From: Branchinecta lynchi
Lineage: Eukaryota > Arthropoda > Branchiopoda > Anostraca > Branchinectidae
Length of the DNA stretch: 64,000 bases
NCBI GenBank assembly: GCA_023053575.1
Contig: JAKZAP010000016.1
Coordinates: forward strand, 16,944,030 to 17,008,029
Reading direction: 5' to 3'
Part shown: one piece after another, positions 20,786 to 32,635 of the stretch
How the letters are laid out: each line of letters begins with the position of its first letter
Position numbering within the stretch: the first letter of the stretch is position 1
Program-made: the position numbers and the translations under genes
Notes under the pieces: generated by a model
What the model was told of the DNA's origin: nothing
The model's input: the letters and a program-made list of their open reading frames with translations, nothing else
Database searches by the model: none

Positions 20786-21995
20786 TCCAAGACAACAAGA
20801 CCAAAGGTGTCGATGGGATCCCAAAAATCTAATATTTGATTCAGACAATCGAGTCTTGTCTTCGCCAGATCCAGTCTTGGACAGGCTAATTATCAGAGAA
20901 AACCAAGTTCAGATATACCTCTATAAACCATATCTATTTTGACGATACTGACCGGGACTTCCTGCCGATTTCCGAGCGAACTACTAGCCCAGCAAACAAA
21001 AAAAAATACAGAAACAAAACCAGCGTATCTCCTTATCCCTATAAAGAACATCTAATCAACTTTGAATAAAAGTTTGACTTAAAAAAAAATCCGGTTACAA
21101 CCGGATTCCGGAAAAATTATATGTTCGGGTAAAAAAACATCGTCATAAACCGACTCAGCCTCCCTTCTTACCCCTTAATCTGTGATCTACTCGAACTTTT
21201 GCTTTTAACAAATTTTCCGGTTTTGGCCGGATTCCGGGCGAACTACTTGTCCGTCAAGAAAATGATTTTCACCATCGTCTTCAGCATGTCTTCCTACCCC
21301 TAAATCGAACATCTAATCAACTTCAAATAAAACTTTCACTTTTAACAAACTTTCCGGTTTTGGCCGGATTCCGGGCGAACTACTCGTCCGATGACAAAAT
21401 GATTTTCCCCATCGTGCTCAGCATGTCTTCTTACCCCATAATCGACTATCAAACTATCAACTCGAAATAAAACTTCTAATTTTAACAAACTTTCCGGTTT
21501 CGGCCGGATTCCGGGCGTACTACTTATCCTTCGACAAAATGGTTTTCACCATCGTCTTCAGCATGTCTTCCTACCCCTAAATCGAACATCTAATCAACTT
21601 CAAATAAAACTTTTACTTTTAACAAACTTTCCGGTTTTGGCCGGATTTCGGGCGAACTACTCGTCCGATGACAAAATAGTTTTCACCATCGTGCTCAGCA
21701 TGTCTTCTTACCCCATAATCGACTATCACATTAGCTGTTTCAAAATATTTTGTTTGCCCCTTAATTTAAACCCCCTCCCCCACCCCTAAATGTAGGGCTA
21801 CATAGCCCATCTACGAACTTGACTGGTCCGACGACCCAACGAATCCTCACACCAAGTTTCATCAAAATATCTCACTCCCTTCGAGAGTTATCGTGCTTAC
21901 AGACGGACGGACAGACGGACGGACGGACGGACGGACAGACGAACAACTTTTGCGATGTCATAGGTATCCCTCCACTTACGTTTTGGGATCCCAAA
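20786..21995 (+). repeat. GGGATCCC-ended repeat family, near-complete copy
   Basis: Starts around AACAAGACCAAAGGTGTCGA and GGGATCCCAAAAATC, ends at TTACGTTTTGGGATCCCAAA. The centre (about 21100-21730) holds ~4.5 tandem units of 137-140 bp, with GGCCGGATTYCGGGCG at 21225, 21362, 21502 and 21639, each with TCTAATCAACTTCAAATAAA and CAGCATGTCTTCYTACCCC. A tail domain follows (CACCAAGTTTCATCAAAATA), then an (ACGG)n microsatellite at 21899-21942. No TIR or TSD established. Related copies: 4130-4330, 27414-28049 plus 30502-30950, 47935-48235 and 62160-62985. Confidence 0.75.
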
Positions 21996-22339
21996 AAGTG
22001 CAATTCATTCAAATCTTGTACAGCGCTGGCCGGATCGTCTTGGAATTTCTTCTAGATATACGCTTGGGCTTAACTGGTTAAAAAATATTCGAGAAGAAGG
22101 GTTGATTGGAGACATTTGTTCATTTCTAAAATTGTTCGGTACTGAAATAAGGACAGATGCAACATGGAGTAAAAATCATAGCTTGGAAACACTATTTCGT
22201 ATTTGGATTGGGTTTTCTGCAGGCAATGTTAACGGAAGTCATACAGATAGGGATGATACTTGGTACTCTTCATTCAGGTGTTCTTTAACAACTTAAAAAG
22301 TTTACAATGAATACACTAGTAGTATAACATATTTGACGG

Positions 22340-22450
22340 TGCAAAAAAAGATAAGTCAGCTACATTTTATTAGAGCTATATTCCGGCCCTTCTTGGCAAC
22401 GGTCCTGTTCAGGCTCAAGCCACTCAAGCTGGAAATTGAACTTGTGGAAA
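22340..22450 (+). repeat. Dispersed repeat, uninterrupted copy
   Basis: GATAAGTCAGCTACATTTTA, CTTCTTGGCAACGGTCCTGT and TCAAGCTGGAAATTGAAC match 57660-57710 plus 57924-57960, where a MITE splits the same sequence. Confidence 0.6.
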
Positions 22451-22789
22451 AAAAAATAAAAGATTCTTCATTAAATATCTGATTTTGTGAACCTTGCAAG
22501 AAAATTCTGCGATTTCTTAAACTATGAGTTCCGTATTTTCATCAGTGAGCGACAGTGAAAATATGACAATAAACAATTAATGTGACGATAAGTTTAGGGT
22601 CAGTTTTTGACGTGGAATCCAATTATGACATTATTTGTTCTCGTAGAATACATATAGGTCATATAGTCGGCTATATTTAGCATAAATGTTGAGTAGCCTA
22701 GAATAAAAGAAATCTCTGAAAGATTATGACATTAATTTTTCTCGTTTGATACGTGTAGGTCAGATACCGTAGTCTATTTAGCATAAATT
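22451..22789. other. No gene recognised
   Basis: Contains a diverged ~110-bp direct duplication (ATTATGACATTATTTGTTCTCG with TCATATAGTCGGCTATATTTAGC, and ATTATGACATTAATTTTTCTCG with CAGATACCGTAGTCTATTTAGC). No coding signal. Confidence 0.4.
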
Positions 22790-23338
22790 CCGAATACCAG
22801 TTTCTAAGGATGTTATATATCAGTAAGGCAGGCAACAATGGATTTAAGTTTAAGTACGAACGACAAGCCGCCACTCAGGGGGTAGACATCGGGAGGTTCA
22901 AAATTGGTCCGGTACTTTTTAACACTAACTCGTTTTATCACCCTTATTTTACCCGACATTCAGAGGATTTAGCTCACGAGAGAAGAAACACAACAAGAGC
23001 AGGATTTGTTCTCAGGAACATAGGTGTGAGTGTCTGGAATGACCTTCCAGAATCGGTCAGAGAGGCTGCAAGTCTGGCATCATTCAAGAGAATGGTTAAA
23101 TCTCATTGTTTGAGAGGGAAAGAATTGTGATAGAAGGAAAGGGTATTTATTTAAAAAAAAAAAAAAAAAATATCCCCCCCAACCCAAGGTAATAAGGGAA
23201 TGATATAGTGGATTCATGGTGGTTAGAATGACGGCCACAATCAGGATTTTTTTGTCTTAAAAGTGGCCGCTAATCGTAAATTGTTTGCTTAATTTATGTG
23301 TTTTTGATGAAATAAAAAAAATGTCTATGTCTATGTCT
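22790..23338 (+). pseudogene. 3' end of a LINE: RT C-terminus, 3' UTR, ATGTCT tail
   Basis: Bases 22810-23130 encode ~106 residues of the ORF2 C-terminus of a CR1/Jockey-like LINE: HPYFTRHSEDL, then VSVWNDLPESVREAASLASFKRMVKSH, the usual N-T/S-R and W-x-x-L-P motifs. No RT core is present, so the insertion is 5'-truncated. An A-tract with a C-tract follows at 23150-23180, then AATAAAAAAA and the terminal microsatellite ATGTCTATGTCTATGTCT. Confidence 0.7.
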
Positions 23339-23889
23339 TTCTCTTATCCGGGTGTGTCATGGAATATCAAAAGCCATAATGTGTATAATTACAATCAGTG
23401 CTATAACATGTAAGTGAATCGATAAACTAAACAATGGAGAAAAGAACTAATAGTCCGGGATCCATGTACCTCTATCGTTCAGGGGGGAGGGAGGGGAGGG
23501 GTAACTCAAGAGCTGCAGAAGGTCTGAAGAACCAGCTTTTTGTGCTGAGCACGAGCATCTACCGCACAACTCACAGGGAATATTTTGCCTTTAAAGATGG
23601 ATTAGGCCTTTAAGGACCAACTGAATAAAAATATTTTTCTAAGGAGGACCATATGAGCAAAATCCAACAAACTATGCCTATTCTTCTTTTGAAGGGCTAT
23701 TGATATAATCAAAATATTTTTCTTAGAAAATGTCTTAAGACCAAAAAACTTCAACCTTAGAAACCAAACTGTCATTTTTATCGCAGATACTTCCTGAAAA
23801 CTACACATTTTTCTTATCCAACTATCATCCAACTTAGCTAAGAAATTGTATTACTGTTTGATTACCTAAATCTTCTATATCAAATGATT
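23339..23889. other. No gene recognised
   Basis: G-rich tract near 23480-23502. No coding or repeat structure identified. Confidence 0.4.
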
Positions 23890-25060
23890 TTTTGCAAGGG
23901 TGTTTGTCACAGTTTCTGTCGGTATGATCAGAACCGTTCTGAAGAAGACTAAACCTAAGAACTCTTGCTCGTCTTATCGCGCCGTTACTGTTTGTCAATG
24001 TTATGTAAGATTATGGAACGTATGGAATTTCTTAGTATTTGTAAGTGTTATTGTATGCCTCAGTTCCAGTTTGGGTTCAGGGAGGGAATAGGGTGCTTGC
24101 ACGTGATGTTCGTGGTTTACGAAGTGCTCATTGACGCTAGTAATTTTGGGTAAACTCTAGTTCCTGGGTTTCATCATGTAAGCCGCACATTCGAATCGTC
24201 TATTCAGCCACAGGTGATTCTGGAAGCGTAAGGACGAGGTGTACCACTGGATACTGTGATGCTTCTACGCTTAAGGCTTTTATCAAAGTCAGGAATGACC
24301 CTCACAAGACTTGAAGTTTCCGTGAAAAAAGGAGTCCACGAAAGATTAGTTATTTCCGCTGACAGTATCCTAGAAGCCCAATCGAAAATCCGTACTTAAT
24401 GTATTTTGAAAGGGTTGGGTTTGTACTTGCTAGGGTAACCGTTCTACTCTTATTGAAAAATATGAGATTCTTGAAAAGAAGTAAAAAAAAAAACGTTAAA
24501 AGTTTAACCAACTCTAATCAAATATTTTGTTCTTTGGAGATCGTTTCTCCATTTGCCAGCCCCTTAAACTGGGGAGCACCGTACTCGAACCATCTGTTCA
24601 GGTCCGGTCATGTCCTAGTCGGAAGGAGTCTGTGGGAAACCCTTTGTCTGCTTATTGAGCATTTTGAAGAAAAAAACTCCGAACAGCGTACGAATCTACA
24701 GTTGCAAATAAATGTTGGTTGTGTCGGAAACATCTTGCTATATTATACAATTCTTCAGCCTTTCCTAACGTCCTTTATTCCGCCCCCTTCTGGAAAATGA
24801 TTTCCCGTATTGAAACCAAACACATTCGTTCTCTGTTCTTTCGTTACCTTAAACCTTTGCTAATATTGCCAGTATGGACGCGGAACACCTGTTTAGTTAA
24901 GATCCATAATCTTAAAGGACCCTTCTTGCTTATTCTGCCTTTTATAACATACCTAGCTCCCTGATGGAATTATAAGCCTCCAAAATCCCTATCCTTCTCC
25001 ATTGTTTCGATTTGTGAGTACGAATTTTTAGCGCTTTCTGCCGTGCCGAGTTTTGCCCGT
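23890..25060 (+). pseudogene. Decayed LINE reverse transcriptase remnant
   Basis: Fragments of RT in shifting frames: VLKKTKPKNSCSSYRAVTV (finger motif, usually N-Y-R), then KIMERMEFL and PQFQFGFREGIGCLH (the F-G-F-R-K-G motif) at 23900-24150, and near the end IRSLFFRYLKPLLILPVWTR (24800-24870), the thumb/connection part. The catalytic palm motifs between are missing or unreadable. The family resembles the LINE at 58.6-61.2 kb (SYRAITV, ALFALFNVL, LHLPPWT). The last 160 bp recur inverted at 63480-63650. Confidence 0.55.
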
Positions 25061-25379
25061 CACACAAGGTTAAGTTACTGGAATGTTTGACATCCACTTA
25101 CAATTCTTGCACACATATGGATATGAGAAAATTCTGTTTCTTCCTTTTTCTTTTTGCTTAGTTTTCCGTCTTTTTAACCACGGCGCGTTCAGTTTTAAAA
25201 TATTTTGCGCCCAGTAGTCGCGTCGGAGAGCAGGAAGGCTGGATAGAGTTGACAAGTGTTAAGCAATAAAATCGCTAAATTTAGGTGAAAAGTGGTGGTA
25301 TTTTCGGAAATTTTTTTTCTGATCCGTTGCATAGTGAAAAGATAATTTCTACTAAGAGTTGTACTTTAAGTTGAATCTG
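25061..25379. other. No gene recognised
   Basis: Nothing recognisable beyond AT-rich sequence. Confidence 0.35.
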
Positions 25380-25646
25380 TCACCCGCGGTTGAAGACCTC
25401 TTTGCCTGTATCATTCATTCTTGCAACCACCATTGGTTCACCCGTCTGAGGAGCCAGGAATGTCCGATGAGGTAACATGGTAGTTTTTGCACATATACTT
25501 TGTGCTATTCTTTTTTCCTTTTCAGTTTATTTTATCCTATATGAATTTTATTGACCCACTGCACTACATGAGATGTAGCTGAGGATACTCCACGAGTTCT
25601 TGTGTCGTGAACTGGGCGAATAAAATTCATTAATTCATTCATTCAC
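25380..25646 (+). repeat. Retroelement 3' end with ATTC tail
   Basis: Ends in GAATAAAATTCATTAATTCA and TTCATTCA, an AATAAA-like signal running into a tetranucleotide tail, typical of LINE or SINE 3' ends. GATGTAGCTGAGGATACTCC lies upstream. No protein part present. Confidence 0.5.
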
Positions 25647-25649
25647 ATT

Positions 25650-25906
25650 AGCCGCGTTCTTTGTCACAGGAGTTCTCACCGGTGGTTTCCGGTTTTTCTT
25701 ATAAGCCGTTTTTACATCCACCGGTGACTTCTCACCAGTCTTATAACCCGTTTTTGAACTAACCAGTGTCCGGGTTTATCTCACCGGTGCGGACTAACCA
25801 GAACCTGCTCGTGAGCCCGGCTTCAGCGAGGAGTTAACCAGTTTGGGAAGAACCGGACACTGGTGACTAAACACTAGAGACAGCCCAGAGTGCAACGAAC
25901 GCAGCT
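25650..25906 (+). mobile_element. TIR element, 257 bp, 3-bp TSD
   Basis: Begins AGCCGCGTTCTTTG and ends with its inverse CAACGAACGCAGCT, flanked by ATT at 25647-25649 and 25907-25909. The interior is rich in ACCGGT and CACCGGTG. A second, inverted copy at 56286-57337 is also flanked by a 3-bp duplication (GTT), supporting these ends. Non-autonomous; superfamily uncertain (a 3-bp TSD would suit PIF/Harbinger-like or similar). Confidence 0.75.
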
Positions 25907-26149
25907 ATTGCTTGTGACGGTCACTATGGACCTAGAACCCATTGGAGTCTTTAGGAAGTCTAAAACACGACGAGCCACCAATAAGTAGCCTTAAAGGAAC
26001 GGAAAACTTGACTCTAGCTGACATAAATATCAAGAATGTACCTTGAGTCGATATTGAGAGTAAGAAAAATTCCCGTTACGACCATTGCAGTTTCCGGGCA
26101 GTTTCTGAGAATTCGACTTCTAAGTTAGTAGAAAAAAAAAGCAAAAGGT

Positions 26150-26255
26150 TTGTGTGCCGGGAGTAGGAATCGAACGCACGACCCCTTGACTACTGTCCCG
26201 ATACTATGCTGAAACACGGCCAAAGGCGAACTTTTACAGTGCATAAGGGGCAAGG
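26150..26255 (-). repeat. tRNA-like sequence (SINE fragment or tRNA pseudogene)
   Basis: On the minus strand GCGTTCGATTCCTACTCCCG is a good B-box/T-arm followed by an acceptor-like CCCGGCAC, and a T-run suited to Pol III termination lies just downstream (TTTTTTTTTC). A matching A-box and a full cloverleaf are not evident, so it is not a functional tRNA. Confidence 0.35.
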
Positions 26256-26639
26256 GCCTGTCAGCTAGCACTGGCAACACTAAGGAGGGGGTTCGAGATA
26301 ACAAAGAACGGGGGTCCTGTCGACAATAAGTCCCTGTATCTTTATCTAAGCCCCCCAGGTCGGTCTGATGGCCGAAAGTTGCGTAGTCAAGTTTTCTGTG
26401 CCTTTAATTGAGCCAGCTGCGCAGGACCGCAATTCGTAGGAGGAGGAATATCGCTGCTTGGAAGTTTCTTCTCCTAATGGAGTCAAGGACTTCTGAAGAC
26501 GAATCTTAAGCTCAGAAAATAACCGGGAACTCCTGCGCAGGTTCACTGATGAACCACCTGTACGAAGGAAAACTAACAGTGAAGCTCACAGGTAAAAAAC
26601 AACTGATTCTCCCTCCGACTCACGCATCCGAGAACTATT
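26256..26639. other. No gene recognised
   Basis: Unassigned sequence; CTGCGCAGG occurs in near-inverted form at about 26413 and 26533. Confidence 0.35.
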
Positions 26640-27047
26640 TAAAATCAATCAATCCGTGTTTTACCCATCATTTTAACTCTGTTTGATTTTACAACGCTTT
26701 TTAACTCATGCTTTGTTTTATTTATGATTGACAAGCTTAGCCTTTGCATTTTTGACAATACCAGTATTATTTTCTACCACAAAGAATTCTGACGAAAAAG
26801 AAAACAGAGTGATGTGAATTGTACATGACCCAATTGACATTGTAACACGAACAAATTGTATATAGTGTTTGTATTGGTATTATTTTTCGACTGAGTTTTT
26901 TATGAAACCCAAAACTGTATTTAATCGTATAAAACATTATTTGAATTAACATAAATACCATGTACTCGCTGTAATCTGCATTGACATTTCCGATGCTATT
27001 TGTTTACGAAGAACATTTGGAAAAATAAAGTGAATTGAATTGAATTC
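26640..27047 (+). repeat. Retroelement 3' UTR copy with TGAAT tail
   Basis: Matches 30925-31195 in direct orientation (ACATGACCCAATTGACATTG, AATTGTATATAGTGT, TTTTTATGRAACC). This copy keeps its end: AAAAATAAAGTGAATTGAAT, with an AATAAA signal and pentanucleotide tail to 27047. Confidence 0.6.
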
Positions 27048-27413
27048 GAAAAAGAGCCTTGGAGCATGGTTGTGAAAGAAATACTGCATGCCAAGATTAA
27101 ACTCGGTCGCAAGCGAGAGAGTACGGGTAAATAATTCATAATGTCTGCTCGAGATCTTTTATGCAAGCCACACATTAATTTCTCCTAAGGCTGCTGTTGT
27201 TTAAGAAGTCAGTGGCTCCAGATAAGTTTTCCAGATCATACGAGCGGTCCGATCCATCGAGCCAGGATTCCAAAGATTTCTATAAAATTCCAAATTCCAA
27301 ATTTCCAAAGATTTTTATTTGAAAATGGGCAAATCGTGCTTAGTTCATCCCCTTCCGTTCAAAGATTTACGGATTTCCATAGAGATATACAGATTTTACA
27401 ACGCTTTGTCGGA

Positions 27414-28049
27414 TCCCAGAACGTAAGTGGAGGGATACCTGACATCGCAAAAGTTGTCAGTCTGTCCGCACGATAACTCCCGAGGAGATTGAGATATTTT
27501 GATGAAACTTTCGTGGGAGGATCCTCTGGGTCAAGTATAGACCAAGTCCGAAGATGGTCTCTTTAGCCCTACATTTGAGGGTGGGGAAGGGGTTTGAAAT
27601 TAAGGGTAAAAAAAATATTTTTTAAAGCTATTGAGATAGTTGACTTAGGGGCAAGGAGAGCTGCTGAATTCAAATATGACATTTTTTTTCTTGCCGTATA
27701 AATAGTTCACCCAGAATCCGGTGAAAACCGGAAAATTTGCAAAATAGTAAAAGCTTAATATGAAGTTGATTAGCGGTTCGATTTCAGACAAGGAGACATG
27801 CTAAGCCCGAATATGAAAATTATTATCCCGCCGGACAATTATTTTGGCCGGAATCCGGCTAAAACCGGAGAATTTGTTAAAAATACAAGTTTTATTTAAA
27901 TTTGATAAGATGTTCAATTTGCGGGTAAGAACGCATGCTGAATTCGTATATGACAATCATTTTCTCACCGGATGTATAGATCGCACGGAATCCTGCTGAA
28001 ACCGGAAAAATTTTGAAAGGTAAAATTTTAATCTAAAGTGTCTTAGAGG
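27414..28049 (-). repeat. GGGATCCC-ended repeat family, first half of a copy split by a hAT insertion
   Basis: Reverse-orientation copy of 20786-21995: GGATCCCAGAACGTAAGTGG, GATATTTTGATGAAACTTTC, then three diverged 137-bp units with GAATCCGGYNAAAACCGG. It stops at the left TSD of the hAT element and resumes at 30502, so the host copy was one unit. Confidence 0.75.
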
Positions 28050-30501
28050 CAGGGGTGGCCCGAAGGGGGGGTGAGGAGGGGGGTGATTCACCCCCCCCCC
28101 CCGTGCCTTTTGCTAAGTCATATTAGTCGTTTATTTCGGCCTCGCCGAGGTCCCAGGCATTCATTTTAGTCAAAAATAATAGGAGTCGTTAAAAAAAATT
28201 GTTCATTTTGACTCTGCAGAGCTTCAGTCGTATGCCCGTCTCTAAATACGAGTCGAGTCGTTTAAATCAGGTTTCACAACCCCGATTCATGGGGGCAGCA
28301 ATACGGCTACCTGTTCTGCTCCCTGGTGATTTGTATCTGCCTCACTTAGGTTAGGTCTTTCAGATCAGATTTTAGCCTGTCAAAGTTACAATAGGTTAGT
28401 TGTTAAAGTGAAGTCTCACTGGAATATTACAGACCAAAAGTGAGAGACAAGGTTATGTGCATGGAGTGTTGGTCAAAATTTAACTATAAGTGAAAAAAAT
28501 AAGGAATAGAATTTTTTAACATAATAGAAAGGCCATCAAATGACAGGAGACCCGCGAAACAAGTGTGCCCAGAATAGATACAAAAAATGTTGATTACAAA
28601 GCGAGGTTGAGGTGGGAACAACGCTTGAAAAGGACAAGAAAGATTTTAATGTACACCTGAAATTCGTTTCCCAGGACAAGAGGGGTCCTGCAGACGCTGG
28701 AATAGCTCATTCTAGTCGAGAGGTAAATTATTTTTGGCCTCTATACTAGCAGAGGCGTTACTGTCCAGAGAGATGGGGGGGGGGGGGGGGGCAAGGCGGG
28801 CAAGACTTCTTTGCGAAAACACGACTGATTTTAAGAAAAAAACGACCGTTTTTAAGAAAAGTCGACTTACGAAAAACCGACTGTTTTTTTTTTAAAATGA
28901 CTGTTTCCGAAAAAAAGCATTGACCGTTTTTGCGAAAAATTGCGGCGCTTCGCGCAGATTCAACTACTTTTTTTTACCGACCGGCCAACAACGCACCCCC
29001 CCCCCCCCATACGTGACGACCCTTTATGCTAGTGTTAAAGCGCATCTGAAAAGCCTTCGGAAAATATGAAAAATGAAAAAATGATCAAGTTATGATGTTT
29101 AAGTTATTCTAAAAGCGAAGTTTGCGTTCTTCATTTGCTGTGTATTACATCTTATGTCGCGTATTGAGACTCGGACCTAATTTCGTGGTGAGGTCTCAGA
29201 CGAAGATTGAGGCAGATATAAACCTTTCAGGTGTGCTTGAATATGCTGCATTGGGGAAAGACATGATGTTTCTATCGTTTGCTTTTACAGAGAAATAATC
29301 ACATTCTGGAAACCAGTAAGCTGCTATTTTTCCCTCTAGCTTTACCTGCTTTTGTTTTCGTCATGAACGTACAGTGTGTCGAATGACAAATAAAACGGTA
29401 CACAGTACTTTCATAATGAAACAAAAGGACATCAAAATCACAGTGAAACTACACCCGGAAAAAAACGCAACTCAAGTCTCGTCGGTGAACCGGCGTCTTT
29501 TTCTATTTGTAAAAGCCTGTCGGGCGAAGACCAAAAATTTTTTACGTCCGTAAACCCGTTTTTTTTTTCAAATGCACTAGCATACCAGTTTTCCTTGTTT
29601 CGATTCTGAGGAAGCATATCTTTAAAGGAAAAATTACTTTTTTTGCTATCAGTTCGGAAGAAATCTACTTTATTTTTGATGGGTACTATTTGTCACTTTT
29701 TTTTTACTTTCCATTGGATCGTAAAAAGACGGCATTTACGTCCGTAAATCCGGATTTTTTTTTTTTTTCAATGTACTCGCAAACCTGTTTTCCTCGTTTT
29801 GTGTCTTAATAAGCGCGTCTTTAAGATGAAAATTAGTTTTTTGCTATTAATTCGGAACAAATGTACTTTGTGTCTACTTTGTTTTATGGCCACTAATTTT
29901 TCACTTTTTCCGACGGACAGATTTGTGATTTCGTAGCTATTTTTTCCTTTTCAATGAATGAATGAATTTATTAGATGCAGCCTAGTAATAAGGCATTTGC
30001 ACAGTAAATGGGATTGCAAAAAGATGCTCTGCTCCTTGGCGTTTCACAAAATATCGCCTGTGGCGCATTTCGTTTTATTTTCTATTTAGAGGAACGGTGT
30101 GTCATTTACTTGGCGATTAGGCTTGGAATTTTTTAGATTTGAAACACATTAAAGGCTAGAATCTTTCTAGATAAATGCAGATAAAAAATTCGCCTGCGGC
30201 TCTTGCTTTAATTTGTCCCGAATACAGGCGCTGAAAGCTAAGCTGAAATGTAAAGTTGAGGCTACGAAGGTATGTATACACAAATTTTGATGACAAGAAT
30301 AACTTCAGCTGATGTATTGCAGCTAGTTTTACACCGGCTCTATTATTTGTTGGTGGGGAATGTGCGCCATTGCCGCGTAGTCCATTTTACAGTCCATTTT
30401 TGTCGGTACGTGCGAGTCGTATATTACGATCCAGGAGTCGTTGAAATATTGGGCCTCAACCCCCCCCCCCCCCCTGGCCTGATTGTTTCGGGCCACCCCT
30501 G
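28050..30501. mobile_element. hAT-like element, 2452 bp, exact 8-bp TSD
   Basis: Begins CAGGGGTGGCCCGAA and ends TTCGGGCCACCCCTG. CTTAGAGG is present on both sides (28042-28049 and 30502-30509). 8-bp TSDs and CAG-start TIRs define the hAT superfamily. No transposase frame is visible, so it is non-autonomous. It contains G/C tracts beside the left end, another MITE at 28750-29024, a probable LINE tail at 29955-29975 (AATGAATGAATGAATTTATT), and two CGCCTGNGGC motifs (30056, 30190) shared with the hAT at 49271-50474. The interval 29150-29950 includes two diverged T-rich copies of AAATTTTTTACGTCCGTAAA. Confidence 0.85.
28750..29024. mobile_element. hAT-type MITE nested in the larger hAT element
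   Basis: Starts CAGAGGCGTTACTG and ends ATACGTGACGACCCTT; flanks TATACTAG (28742-28749) and TATGCTAG (29025-29032) agree at 7 of 8 bases. The interior has G12-20 and C13 tracts and AAAAACGACCGTTTTTAAG repeats. Its right half recurs at about 53745-53870. Confidence 0.7.
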
Positions 30502-31195
30502 CTTAGAGGTTGGATGTACGGGTAAGGAGATATGCTGAATTTGTTTTTGAGCTTTATTATTTTGCCAGACGAATAGTTTGTCTGGAATCCGGCCGAAACC
30601 GGAAGTTTGGCAGAAGTAAGGAAGGAATGAGATACGACGCAGACTATCGGGTAAACCATATGCTGAATCCATATCAGAATATTTGACGGCACAAAACGGA
30701 TATCTGAACATATCTGAACTTGGTGAAATACAGCTGGCGTATCCGTTTTGTACTGTCAAGTACGAACTTGGTCTTCTCCGATTATTACCATTGGCCTTAA
30801 TCTGTTTATAAATTTGAAAAGTAAAAACGTCTAAGAAGTCTGTTGAAGACCAAATCTACAAGGCCGAATTGCCGGGAGCAAATATTAAAATTTTGGGATC
30901 CCATCGAAACCTTCGATCTTGTTAACTCATGCACTGTCTTATTTATGGTTGACAATCTTAGCGCTTACATTTTTGACAATACCAGTGTTATTTTCCACCG
31001 CAAAGAATTCTCGCGAAAAATAAAACAGACTGAAGTGAATTGTACATGACCCAATTGACATTGTAATACGAGTAAATTGTATATAGTGTCTGTTTTGGTA
31101 TTATTTGTTTCGACTAAGGTTTTTATGGAACCAAAAATGTATTTAAATCGTACAAAATATTTTGGGAATTAGAAAAAATACTATGTAGCCACACA
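30502..31195 (-). repeat. Second half of the split repeat-family copy, then retroelement 3' UTR copy
   Basis: 30510-30910 continues the family (TTTGTCTGGAATCCGGCCGA, GGGATCCCATCGAAACCTTC); 30925-31195 matches 26700-26965. Both boundaries are approximate. Confidence 0.65.
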
Positions 31196-31423
31196 AGCCA
31201 CACATTATTAGGTATTTTTTTATTTTTCTCAACTCTTGTTGAGTGTTCCGACTTCGACAGTCACAATGGCAACAAGATTATCCTCAGTTCACACTCAGTG
31301 ACAAGAAGTGTATTTGGAAAACCCATCAATATAGCCGATAGGATACCTAGCTTGAAAGTGTCGGAAAGGTGGAGTAGTCAACGAGAATAACCAACTCAAA
31401 CCAGTATATTTAGTATCTAACTT

Positions 31424-31640
31424 CAGGTTCAGGTTCAGTTTCGTTTATTATTTTCATTAATCGTATACAGGTAAATTAACAAATAGTCCCGGCAGAGGGC
31501 AAAGCACGAGTGGCACGGATGGTGCAGCTTAGAAATAAAGACCTTCGAAAAATAATTTGTCAAGCTCTGGTATTTCATAGACAGCTTTTTTTCAAATGGA
31601 ATGTTAAAATACGCTATTTTCATTGAAATAAAGTTGAACG
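31424..31640 (-). repeat. LINE 3' end with AACCTGA tail
   Basis: Read on the minus strand the segment ends AATAAACGAAACTGAACCTG plus AACCTGA, a heptanucleotide tail; inside it GCCCTCTGCCGGGACTATTT and CTGTATACGATTAATG are typical of CR1/L2-like 3' UTRs. No ORF2 sequence remains. Confidence 0.5.
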
Positions 31641-32630
31641 CATAGTAAGAACAATATCCTTATTGCTTGGTTTCTAAAGCATTATTTAAGATTGTTCACA
31701 TGTTTAGAAAAGACGAAACACACCACTTGAAAGCCCACAAGCAGTGGCTTGAAAATATCTGCAATTTGCTGTGTTTGGCGTATTCTGTATAAAAAAGACC
31801 TTACTTAAGCTTTTTTTTACAGGCCTAAATAGCTTTTATAGGTAAAAAAAAACTGGTTGTCTATAAATGTGCGGAGTTTGCATGATTTTCGTTTGCACCT
31901 AAAAAGTTGGTGTGAAAAATTCTTCAGACCTTATTCAGAGAGTTTTCCAATGTACCTTTAATTACCTCATATCACAGCTTGGAGTGAAACAACGACTTTT
32001 GATCCTGGTGAATATTGATCCTAAGTAGCCAATATGCCAAAATCTCCTGCATGGCCCATATGTATCCCACGAGAAAAACAATTACCCTAGTGGATTCCAC
32101 GTTGAAATATGACGAAATAATAAAAAGGTGTATCTTGCTTGCATTTCTTTGTTTCTACAACGCTCTTAAGATACTTTGATAGCCCATAAGAGGAGCAGTT
32201 CGAATACGTCTAGTTTGTTTGATTTTGCTAACGCACAATTTGTAGAGGCCTAATTAAGATTATAGGCTGACAAGTCGGTTAATCACTTAGCAGTGGTGCG
32301 GTAGGATTTTCTTTCTCAGTCCTTCAAACCTTCTGCCGCTCGCGAGTGACCCCCCCCCCCCATTGTTTTTGAACGATATCGGAATAAAAATCGAACAAGA
32401 CGATTCATCAATAATGAATCAGGAAATGAAAAAAAAAAATACAGAGCAGCGCACATGTCTAGCGTGTCCTTCAAGACAAGAACTATGATCTATACAATAA
32501 AAAATTGTTCTACGAACGTCTTGAAACAAAATCAAGCCCCCAGCCCCAATACTGTTTTTTTCTTTTTCTTAAGCAAAAAAAAGAACATTTGTATGAAGAT
32601 TATCCCAATAAAAAATTTACCTCAAAATAG
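31641..32630. other. No gene recognised
   Basis: AT-rich; a C-tract at 32350-32360. No exon or repeat assigned. Confidence 0.35.
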
Positions 32631-32635
32631 TACTA

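Noticed and set aside
21899..21942. (ACGG)n run as a CRISPR-like or regulatory repeat
   Set aside because: A simple microsatellite at a fixed place in a dispersed repeat family; no spacer structure.
26150..26255. Functional tRNA gene
   Set aside because: Only the T-arm/B-box and acceptor-like end are convincing; no proper A-box or cloverleaf.
28770..29010. Long G and C tracts as G-quadruplex regulatory sites
   Set aside because: They recur as subterminal parts of hAT-like elements here and at 45.07, 49.3 and 50.4 kb; tract lengths may also be unreliable sequence.
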